From the NCBI GenBank assembly GCA_037445225.1, contig JBBIKW010000016.1, positions 26,000 to 89,999 on the forward strand: 64,000 bases of DNA. The letters run 5' to 3'. Below the pieces are notes generated by a model. The model did not search any database, had not been told where the DNA came from, and saw only the letters and a program-made list of their open reading frames with translations. Positions 46,234 to 54,851 of the stretch are shown here, one piece after another. The stretch is from M3007 sp037445225 (GTDB taxonomy: Bacteria; Bacteroidota; Bacteroidia; Chitinophagales; Saprospiraceae). The position numbers were made by a program, and so were the translations under genes. How positions within the stretch are numbered: position 1 is the first letter of the stretch; each line of letters opens with the position of its first letter.

Positions 46234-48806
46234 CTATTTTTTCACCAACAATCCCTCGTAGCGGCGTTCACCTAAGCGCAGCGCGACGCGAAGCGCCCGC
46301 CGGTAGGTCTCCTACTGGGAGCGTATGTGCCCACAACCCTGCGGGTTTGTACAGCGAAAATGTCTGCACCTCTACCCCAGTTGCATTGAACAGGCGAAAG
46401 ACAGCTGGCCCTGCCCACTCGTCTGATACTTCAAAGCGGACGACATCTGTAGCGGGATTGGGCGTCATCACCAGCCTTTTCAGATACCCAGTCGGCTGAC
46501 CTGCACTTACCGTCTGAAACTCGTAGCAACCTTGGTCGGGATTGCTGTCGCGAGGGTTGCCACCGAGGTCCGTTGGCGGCACTTGAGGGCCACTAACCCC
46601 TCTATCGATGCAGAGACTCCCCGATTTTAGGCGGTAGTTCAGCAGGGAAGGATCCGCAAACTGCGGGTCTACTCCCACCCGGTCGTTCGTTGCTGTCAGT
46701 ACAGAGGCAAGCGACAGGTCACCACACAAATTGCCGCCTAAGGAAGCCACGGTGGGCGCACCGCTTTCTATTTTATAGTCGCTGTCGAAGTTTCCATAGA
46801 GGATGGTATTCTGCAGTTGCAATATGCAGGTGTCGGTGCTGTCTTGCCATTGCGCGATACTTCCTCCGATGGTGGCGGTGTTTTCGGCGATGGTGTAATT
46901 GTATGCCGATATCTGAGAGCGCTCTCCCGCAGCATTGTTGGAAATAGCCCCTCCAGCACCTGGATTTAGGTTGGAATTGTTAAAAAACAGGCAATTGTAA
47001 AGTTCAACGTCGGCGTTGACCACATTGATACCCGCAGCCTGTGTGTTGGAAAAGTTGTTCTGGAAAATCGAATTGCGCACGACCAGCAAAGCGCGATTGC
47101 TGGTATCGTCAGCAAAGTTGATGGCTCCACCAAAATCGGCACTATTGAGCAGAAACTCGCAGTTCTCGATAGTCAGAGGTACGCCAGCAGAGACGTTTAT
47201 CCCGCCGCCATTCGACTGGGCATTATTAAGAGCACCGCACCGTAAGGCGAGAGTTCGGGTTTTGGACAAACCATCCACCACCGAAGCGCGCGTTGTTTGC
47301 TTCGATGGTGGAATTTTCTACCAGAGTATTTGCAGTAAACGCTGTAGACATAGCGCCGCCGCTGGTACCGGCGCTGTTGCCAGCAAAATGGCAGCTGTTG
47401 TAGGTACCCACCGTACCGGTGCCATAGTTGGCGGCAGCTGCGGCGAATGTCGCCGAGCCGGCTTCGAAGCAGCAATTCCGAATAAGGTACTGCGTAGAGT
47501 CGGCATTATGTATGTGCCCACCGCTGGTGATGGCGCTGTTGCGGCGGAACACGCAGTTGCGCATCTCGTAGTTCCCCTTAAAGCTGTAAAAAGCTCCTCT
47601 GCATGGAGCACTTGGGTTAGCTCCGGATAATGCTTTGTTTTCCTCAAAAAGGCAATTTTCAATGATGGTCTTCTGGCCTGCCGTTTTGTCACTAAGGTAT
47701 TATAGCTTTTCCTAAATGGCCGCTGTTATTGAGGAAGGTACAATTTCGAATTGTACAGACTGCTATCGCATTGAATATGGCTCCTCCTGTCGCTATGTTT
47801 GTCGCGCTTGTCTGGTCAATTGCTGCGTTATCTTCTTCAAAGAGGCAACTTTCAATGAGGAATGGGTAAACGCCGTTTCGCCCATCGTTGTACATGGCAG
47901 TATAATCCACCGACCGATTTCCTTTGAAGATACTGTTGCGAAGCGTGAATGTTGTTTGCCATGTATAATATACTGGCACAGGGCGTTGTGCCGGCGTCGT
48001 TGTTTAAAAATGGGCAGCTATCTACCAACATATCCGCAGAGGCAATAGCGTATAATATGCCTCATATCGTCTTGTTGTCCCGGAAAATACAGCGGCGCAC
48101 CACTGCCCCTCCGACCAAGTTGCGGAAGTAGATTCTGCCGAGAGCAATAGCGTATTATTCTTCTCGAAGATGCAGTCTTCAACGAGGATACCGCTAGCAG
48201 CGGGTACCACAGCGGCCAGTGCTCCGCCTGTATCGCCGTTGTTGTCCTTGAAGATGCAGCTGCGCACGGCCGCTTTAGCCGTGGCAAGCGGGCCGCCCCC
48301 TCGGCGCGATAGATCGGGAGCGCCGTCTCCCGAAAGAGTTTACCCTCCCGAAATAGTGAACCCGTCCACAATAGCGCACGCATCTGGGTCGGACGAAGGA
48401 GTAACTTCCAGAACGTGTATAGCGTTGTCGCCGCGCTTTTGGTCAAATACCCCCGACGTGTCATCGCCGTTGATGTCTCCGGAAAGGACTGTGACGTGGA
48501 CCGACGGATCGCGCTGCTGAAGGGTCATTTCGATGCCGGAAAAGCCGCCGTACAGCGCTACTCCGGCCCGCACGTTTAGCGGCTTATTGGCGGCTGTAGG
48601 TTTGTAGGCTCCAGATGCCACTCACACTTGGTCGGCCCCACTTGGGCATTTTCTAATGCCGTTGCCAATGAAGTGTAGGCGTTCGCCCACGAACTTCCAT
48701 CATTAGTCCCCGTGGCATTTGCACGCACGTAAATCACCTGCTGCCCGAAAGCAGTTAAATAGCAGCTGCTAAACACCGCAACAAGAAGTAATTTCCGTTT
48801 CTTCAT
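46234..48806 (-). pseudogene. Broken T9SS-secreted right-handed beta-helix protein gene
   Basis: The gene starts at ATG 48806 with a leader (MKKRKLLLVAVFSSC) and GTNDGSSWANAYTSLATAL, typical of large beta-helix surface proteins. A frameshift and a TGG-to-TGA type nonsense near 48620 break the reading frame. Then beta-helix pieces in alternating frames follow: CAIVDGFTISGG (48340), ILVEDCIFEKNN (48022), LIESCLFEEDNAAI (47692), YLIRNCCFEAGSATF (47226), and a long last piece with LTIENCEFLLNSADFGGAIN and NCLFFNNSNL. The last piece carries a type A T9SS domain (MTPNPATDVVRFEV). A final shift near 46290 leaves RLGERRYEGLLVKK in another frame before TAG at 46234. At least six lesions make it a pseudogene. 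Confidence 0.8.
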
Positions 48807-49051
48807 ACTAGGTTCCATTTATTAAGGTAAAAGACAAATAGAGTGAGGTATCATGGCTGTTGCAACAAAACTAAGATTAAAACCCATCAATAGAACAGAA
48901 GCAATAGCTGAAAATGTCGCAAAAACATGGCAAAGCGTTGCTTATCGGCGAACTTCAATATTTATCTGCTGCATATGACCTTACATTTTGGTAGAAACTC
49001 CCTTTCTTTGTTTCTCAAAAGAGAACGAGGCAACCCAACATTGAGCGTCGC

Positions 49052-50218
49052 ATGGCTAAAATTTTAATCGTAGACGATGAGGTACCCATTCGGCGGACCT
49101 TGCGCGAGATTTTGGAATACGAGCAATACGAGGTCGAAGAGGCAGCAGATGGCCAGGAGGGCGTCTCCCGAGTTCAGCAGGGCAAGTACGACGTGGTCAT
49201 TATGGACATCAAGATGCCCAAGATGGACGGGATCGAAGCGTTGGAGCGCATTCAATTGATTTCTCCGGAGACGCCCGTAGTTATGATTAGCGGACACGGC
49301 ACCATCGACACGGCGGTAGAGGCCGTCAAGAAGGGTGCGTTTGACTTCATTTCTAAGCCACCCGACCTCAACCGCTTGCTCATCACCGTGCGTAATGCCA
49401 TGGAGAAGGGGATCTTGGTAAAGACCAACGAACAGTTGGAGCATAAGGTGAAGGGCAGCGGTAAGCGGGTGACCATCATTGGGGAGAGCGCGCCTATTTT
49501 GGAAATCAAGCGCTTAGTCGATCGGGTTGCGCCTACCGATAGCCGTGTGCTCATTACCGGACCCAATGGAAGCGGCAAAGAATTGGTTGCTCGACTAATC
49601 CACGAGAAAAGTCGCCGAGTAGGCGGCCCCTTGGTAGAAGTCAACTGCGCTGCTATCCCCTCTGAGCTCATCGAGAGCGAGCTTTTCGGCCATAAAAAGG
49701 GCGCTTTTACCGGCGCCATCACAGACCGGGCGGGTAAATTTGAGCAAGCCAGCGGAGGTACCCTTTTCTTGGACGAGATCGGCGACATGAGCCTTGACGC
49801 CCAGGCTAAAGTATTGCGCGCTCTACAGGAAAACAAAATTACCCGTGTGGGCGACAACAAAGAGATCAGGGTGGATGTGCGCGTGGTGGCAGCGACAAAT
49901 AAAGATCTACACGAGGAGATTCAGAAAGGGAAATTTCGCGAAGACCTCTATCACCGCTTAGCTGTTATCGTGATTAAAGTGCCCTCGCTCAATGAGCGGC
50001 GCGAAGACATTCCGCTGCTTATCGACTACTTCAATCGGCGCATTAGCGAGGAGCATGGCCATCCAACGAAGGTATTTTCTCCAGAGGCTATCCAGCTGCT
50101 TCAGGAATACGACTGGAGAGGAAACATCCGCGAATTGTCCAACGTTGTGGAGCGCTTGCTTATCCTATGCGACCACGTCATCAGTGCGGAAGATGTGCGC
50201 AAGTATGTGCACATTTAG
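49052..50218 (+). CDS. Sigma-54-dependent response regulator without a DNA-binding domain
   Basis: A 388-residue NtrC-type regulator. The receiver domain (residues 1-120) has DDE, the acceptor D52 and Lys in ISKPPDL. The AAA+ domain has Walker A GPNGSGKE, the sigma-54-contact loop GAFTGA, Walker B GGTLFLDEIGDM and the sensor block DWRGNIRELSNVVERL. It ends at residue 388 soon after AEDVRKYVHI; a C-terminal Fis-type helix-turn-helix is absent. Such a protein can activate sigma-54 promoters from solution or with partner proteins. No histidine kinase is adjacent. The start ATG 49052 gives the family N-terminus. Confidence 0.92.
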   Translation: MAKILIVDDEVPIRRTLREILEYEQYEVEEAADGQEGVSRVQQGKYDVVIMDIKMPKMDGIEALERIQLISPETPVVMISGHGTIDTAVEAVKKGAFDFISKPPDLNRLLITVRNAMEKGILVKTNEQLEHKVKGSGKRVTIIGESAPILEIKRLVDRVAPTDSRVLITGPNGSGKELVARLIHEKSRRVGGPLVEVNCAAIPSELIESELFGHKKGAFTGAITDRAGKFEQASGGTLFLDEIGDMSLDAQAKVLRALQENKITRVGDNKEIRVDVRVVAATNKDLHEEIQKGKFREDLYHRLAVIVIKVPSLNERREDIPLLIDYFNRRISEEHGHPTKVFSPEAIQLLQEYDWRGNIRELSNVVERLLILCDHVISAEDVRKYVHI

Positions 50219-50232
50219 AGCATTTTTTCGCG

Positions 50233-52416
50233 TCATTTGAATAGCGCCTTCAACAGCGGCTGCAGGAGTGCGATGCGTTCGGCGTCGAGCGGTGTGTCGA
50301 GTTCTCCAGCGCCCAGCGGCTGAGTTTGTCGTTTAGCAAGAGCAAAGAGTTTTTGGCGCTCTTCTTTCGACAGCCCACAGAAAGTGCGGCGCAACAGAGG
50401 GAGCACGAGCTCAAAGTCTTCTGTAGTGAGTGTGCCTATCCAGTGGTTCAACAAGTGCCATAATGGTGGCCGGTAGAGCAGAGGCAAGCTTCCCCCGTGC
50501 AGGAAGCCCTCTATCCATTGGGCTGCTTCGAGTGGCGGATGGGCAGGTGAAAGGCGAAAGGCTATGACTCGATCGGCTTCCTCCGCTGTACGCCATCCTC
50601 TATCAAAGAGTAGCCGCAAGCTTAAGCCGGCCAACAAGGGGGCGCCCTGGCGACAGATGTGCTGAAGGGCTTCTTGCCAGAGGGCATCATACGTCTCGGA
50701 GCGCAGCAGGCCAACCGCGCGCTGTAGCCGATGGAGCAACGGCAGCGCCGTCCTTGCTGCCTCGTATTGGATGCCGCTGCAGGCATCAGGCAGCTGAATG
50801 CATACGCGCGGCAAAAGGCGGTCTGTCAACTGCACCATCGAGTCGACGTTCCACCGCCGAGCATGGCCATAGCGAAGTGCGTCGACCACAGGAGGGATGG
50901 CCTCAGCCAAATCGAAAGCATCTGCAGCCTCAACGCTGAGCGCCTCTATTTGCGCCACCAGCGGCTCTATTGCAGCGACCAAATCGGCGCGCAACGCGGT
51001 GGTTAGCAGGCGTACCACGTCCGAGATAGGGCGCAGATTAGGCAGCTTCCCCAGCAACCGCTGTACCGCGGCTTCTTCCACCGTGCCGCCCCATTGTCCG
51101 GCCTCTATAAGTTGCACAGCATACTCTGGAGACCAACGCAGCTGCCAGCGCTCATGGAAACCACCCTCTTTCTGACCGGTGACGGGCAGCTCCTTACCCC
51201 ACGGAATATCGAGCAAGCACAACCGATGTAGAAGCCGGCTCTTGCGCTCGTGCGCCGCCTGACGCAGATCCAGCTCCATCGTTTCGGCCCGTGTGCTGAG
51301 TTGCAGTCGTGCTCGGCGCACCTGCGTCTCAAAGTCGACCATCAGGGGGACTTTAGGCACTTGAGCGGGCACCTCTCCTAAGACATCGCCGATGACGAGC
51401 TGGCGCTCGATGAGTGCATAGGCCCTTGAGGAGCCCTCGCATAGGGCCGTGATGGCGGCCTCGCGCAGCTCCTCGATACCCGGCAGGGGCATCCCTCTCA
51501 GGGCCGCCAATGCATGGGTTATTCGCACCGCATCGATGATATGCGCTGGAGAGGCAGCCAACCCCTCGCTGCGCAACAGTTGGGCAGCACGCGAAAACCA
51601 TCGTTCTAATTGGGCGGTGTTTGCCCATAGATCGCTGTACCACGCCGGTGCCAAGACGCCCGCTGCGTAGCCGCACTCACGAGCCAAACGGTCGAAAGAC
51701 CACGGGATCCATGTCGCCTGCGTTTTCAGGCGAGAGCAGGCCTGTAGCAGTCGTTGGTCTGCCGATGCCGAGAAGGCAGAAGGGTTGGCCAAGGCCGGCG
51801 CATGCCACGCTCCGCACACAACAGCCATGCGGTGAAAGCCTTCTCGTTGGGCGCGGCGGATCTCTTGGCGCATGTAGGCCTCGCGCAAGCGTGTATCGCC
51901 GTCTTCTGCTGGCTGTGCCTCCCGCAATGCTCGCATGAGGTTTAAAATCTCCGCAAAAACGTCTGCTACAGAAGGGTATGCACGCCGCTCAAAGTGCATT
52001 TCCCACCAGCGTTCTGAGTCGGTATAACCAGCTAAGCGAGCTATCTCGCTAAGCACGTCGTACCGATGAAGTACGGGAGCCGATCCCTTTTCTTCTCGAT
52101 TGAAGGCCAGCGACATAGGCAGATCGATGAAACGCACGGGAATGCGTTCCCTATGACCGAACAAAATAGCTTGCCATTCGGGAGAAAACTCTGCGAGAGG
52201 GAAGAATACGGTTTGCTGAAGGTTCTTGGGATTGTAAATAAGTAGGGCTATTGGAGGCTTCAACTGGGGACTGCCCACCCAAGAAAGCATCTCCTGGCCG
52301 TCGGCCGGGCCTTCGATGAGCAATATTTCCGGCGGGTCAGCCTCTAAGGCGTTTAGCAAGCTGCGCGCGGAGCCAGGTCCATGGTGCCGAATGCCGTAGA
52401 TGCGTAGGGCATCCAT
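50233..52416 (-). CDS. DUF5682-family protein
   Basis: A 727-residue cytoplasmic protein of the DUF5682 family, recognised by the N-terminal IYGIRHHGPGSARSLLNALE motif (residues 6-25), ILLIEGPADG and VVCGAWHAPAL. The fold of the first third resembles the ChaN/EreA-type haem or hydrolase group, as I recall. The rest is helical. DUF5682 genes usually neighbour a MoxR-type ATPase and a DUF2201/VWA gene. Here the DUF2201 gene is at 38890 and no MoxR is visible, so the complete system is split or incomplete. It faces the sigma-54 regulator gene. Confidence 0.85.
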   Translation of the reverse strand: MDALRIYGIRHHGPGSARSLLNALEADPPEILLIEGPADGQEMLSWVGSPQLKPPIALLIYNPKNLQQTVFFPLAEFSPEWQAILFGHRERIPVRFIDLPMSLAFNREEKGSAPVLHRYDVLSEIARLAGYTDSERWWEMHFERRAYPSVADVFAEILNLMRALREAQPAEDGDTRLREAYMRQEIRRAQREGFHRMAVVCGAWHAPALANPSAFSASADQRLLQACSRLKTQATWIPWSFDRLARECGYAAGVLAPAWYSDLWANTAQLERWFSRAAQLLRSEGLAASPAHIIDAVRITHALAALRGMPLPGIEELREAAITALCEGSSRAYALIERQLVIGDVLGEVPAQVPKVPLMVDFETQVRRARLQLSTRAETMELDLRQAAHERKSRLLHRLCLLDIPWGKELPVTGQKEGGFHERWQLRWSPEYAVQLIEAGQWGGTVEEAAVQRLLGKLPNLRPISDVVRLLTTALRADLVAAIEPLVAQIEALSVEAADAFDLAEAIPPVVDALRYGHARRWNVDSMVQLTDRLLPRVCIQLPDACSGIQYEAARTALPLLHRLQRAVGLLRSETYDALWQEALQHICRQGAPLLAGLSLRLLFDRGWRTAEEADRVIAFRLSPAHPPLEAAQWIEGFLHGGSLPLLYRPPLWHLLNHWIGTLTTEDFELVLPLLRRTFCGLSKEERQKLFALAKRQTQPLGAGELDTPLDAERIALLQPLLKALFK

Positions 52417-52455
52417 ACGATGAGGTGGATATGTTGAAAATACCCGCTCTCTTGC

Positions 52456-54771
52456 TCAATGGATAGGAGAGATCTGAAAATCTAAGGTACTAAAGCCACC
52501 AGCGTCAAAGTGTTCAACGCGAAACACGTGTTGGCCGCCCAGCTCTACCTCTACCTCATCGGCTGTGGGCTCATGTATGTTCCAGCGATCGACAACACAG
52601 CGATGGTCTACAAAGAGGCGAGCACCGTCGTCAGAGGTCAACTTAATGCGATAGCGTCCTGCCGGCAGCGTTGTCGATGCCGTAGCAACTGTGGCAAAGC
52701 GATCTGCTTGCACGCCTTCCGCTGGGCTGCCCCACCAAGCAAAGTACAGATCGCTCGCGTCTTTCTCTGCAGATGGTTGCAAGGAGAGTTTTTCGCTTAG
52801 GGAAACGCTGTCAGCGGTGTGCTTTTGCAGCGCCTCCCACTGGGCATCGCCTAAGTTAAAGTGCTGAACGCGCCAGTTTATTCTCTTGAAATATCGGTCG
52901 AAGGTAAATCGATAAGGCTGGCCGGCTTCCACCTTTCGACCAAAGGCATCGACAAAAGGCTGCTGCCCTCGGTATTCGAAGACTATGTAAATGTCTTCCT
53001 CTGTGTTCGAGGAGGTAGCCACATTCAAATAGCCGGGAAGGGTCCCTGAAGTCTTATCCAGTGAGAAGGCTCCGTGTTTTTCTACCAGCTTCCATTCTCC
53101 TGGCGGTCCGAGCAAGCGCAGGGTGTATACGCGCCCGCCCGCCGGGTTTTCGAGGGAGCTATTGATGTAAGCAAAAGGACGTCGGAAATCATAGGGGCCC
53201 CATTCGTTTACCAGGATGTATTGGCGTCCTACTGGGATGTTTGAGGGTAGTGCTGTGTTCATACCCTCGGGCAAGCTGTCGGGCTCGTTCACCTCCCACT
53301 GTTGGAGCATCAAGGGTTTGTACGGGTTAAGCGGCTGCTCTTCGGGGTGATTGAAATTCAATTTTCTAAAAGCGCTCAGGTCAGGGTGTTTCCAAACGCT
53401 TTCTATTTGTTGGGTAGAGCCATACAGGTCGTTGCGCAGGAATTTTAGGTTTTTATTGGGCTTTGGGGTCTCTATTAAGGTTTCAAAGCCGCTGAATAAG
53501 TTTTCACCATTGATCGACACCTCCTGCGAGCTGGCAATTTGGAGGGGGATAGAGCAGCGTACAAAGGCATTTCGATCGATGAGGTGTTCTCGGCTGCGCA
53601 CATCGCGTTTTTGCGCGTAGCCCCAATCCTCCGGTTGCTGGTCGCGCGCCCAAAGGGCGACTCCAATACTGTCGCTCTCGAAGAGGTTGAGCAGGATAGT
53701 GTCTCGTTGGCCGTGCTCTATGGCTACTCCCGTCCGACAGCGGTTGATGAGATTGCCAAAGATAGTCGTTTCATAGCTATAGCCGCCCCAGATGCCGTAG
53801 GTGCACTCCTGGATGAGGTTGCCTTGAATGCGATTTCGGCTAAACGTGACCTCTACGCCGTTGGTGGCCGCGTAGCTAAAGTTGTTGCCGAAGATGAGGT
53901 TGTCGTTGCAGCCGCCGTCTCCGGTGTCCATAGTGGTTTGGCCTGCCCAGAGGAAAAACCCATCGCCCGAGTGCGTTGCGGAGTTAAAAGCAAAGAGGTT
54001 GTTGCTGCTTTGTTCGTAGCACAATAGGGCTGCGGAGTCTTGCCCGCGTTGGTAGAAACCATGAGAATAGCCCCGTATATTCCAATCCAAGCGATTGTGC
54101 ATCACGCGGTTTCGGCTGCTCCGATATAATCCGATGCCGATACCCGAGTTGAAAGAAAAATCGTTGTTGTAGAACAGCCCGTCATTACATCGCGTCATCA
54201 GCAGGCCGTTTTGATTTCCCGTGGCTCGGCACTGGCGCACGGTAGCGTTCGGGCAGCTGTCCAAGTATATGCCGGCGCCATAGCGCAGCCATTCATTTCG
54301 GTCGTTTTGGTGATAAGATAGCCAGTCGGAAAAATCTTCTCGTTCGCGCGAGGAGCGCAAGCGCGGGCGATAGTTGTAAGAGACGTCGCAGTTTTCTATG
54401 GTGAGTCCTGGCGACTCGTGTGCCAGGATGCCTACTTTGTAACCGTGTACCCGTGCGTTTTTAAGCACGACATTTTTGCCTCGGATTTCAACGCCAAGCC
54501 CTGCAAATGAGTCGGGCCGAGTTAGCTCGGATGGGCTGCGCAGCTCCGCCATTTGAAAATCTACTTCGAGGTTATCGCCAGAAATGGTGATGGCGGGCCG
54601 GTATGGCGCTCCAGGGGTGATGTCGGTTGTTGCCGCCAGGACGTATGTGCGCGGTTTTATACGGCACGATTGGGTGATGACCATGCCGGCTTGCAATTCC
54701 ACCTCAGGCAGTTGCGCCCACAGGTGGACTGCTAAAAATCCACATGCCACAAAAGAGATGATCTTCCGCAT
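52456..54771 (-). CDS. Exported right-handed beta-helix protein with C-terminal PA14-like domain
   Basis: A 771-residue exported protein (leader MRKIISFVACGFLAVHLWA). Residues about 90-480 are a NosD-type right-handed beta-helix with repeated NCDVSYNYR, NDGLFYNNDFSFNSG and NRNRIQG-like coils. A mid region lacks clear domain matches. The C-terminal about 140 residues resemble a PA14 domain: PAGRYRIKLTSDDGARLFVD and VVDRWNIHEP carry its calcium-site DD motif. Such proteins bind or process carbohydrates. I see no T9SS sorting domain at the end. The frame is intact, unlike the paralogous beta-helix gene at 46.2-48.8 kb. Confidence 0.8.
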   Translation of the reverse strand: MRKIISFVACGFLAVHLWAQLPEVELQAGMVITQSCRIKPRTYVLAATTDITPGAPYRPAITISGDNLEVDFQMAELRSPSELTRPDSFAGLGVEIRGKNVVLKNARVHGYKVGILAHESPGLTIENCDVSYNYRPRLRSSREREDFSDWLSYHQNDRNEWLRYGAGIYLDSCPNATVRQCRATGNQNGLLMTRCNDGLFYNNDFSFNSGIGIGLYRSSRNRVMHNRLDWNIRGYSHGFYQRGQDSAALLCYEQSSNNLFAFNSATHSGDGFFLWAGQTTMDTGDGGCNDNLIFGNNFSYAATNGVEVTFSRNRIQGNLIQECTYGIWGGYSYETTIFGNLINRCRTGVAIEHGQRDTILLNLFESDSIGVALWARDQQPEDWGYAQKRDVRSREHLIDRNAFVRCSIPLQIASSQEVSINGENLFSGFETLIETPKPNKNLKFLRNDLYGSTQQIESVWKHPDLSAFRKLNFNHPEEQPLNPYKPLMLQQWEVNEPDSLPEGMNTALPSNIPVGRQYILVNEWGPYDFRRPFAYINSSLENPAGGRVYTLRLLGPPGEWKLVEKHGAFSLDKTSGTLPGYLNVATSSNTEEDIYIVFEYRGQQPFVDAFGRKVEAGQPYRFTFDRYFKRINWRVQHFNLGDAQWEALQKHTADSVSLSEKLSLQPSAEKDASDLYFAWWGSPAEGVQADRFATVATASTTLPAGRYRIKLTSDDGARLFVDHRCVVDRWNIHEPTADEVEVELGGQHVFRVEHFDAGGFSTLDFQISPIH

Positions 54772-54851
54772 ATTTTTCGCTTCGAGGGCTTGCTATTTCA
54801 AAAATACTTTTCCTCCCTTCCTTGACGGCGGAGACAGAGGAAAAGCAAGTT

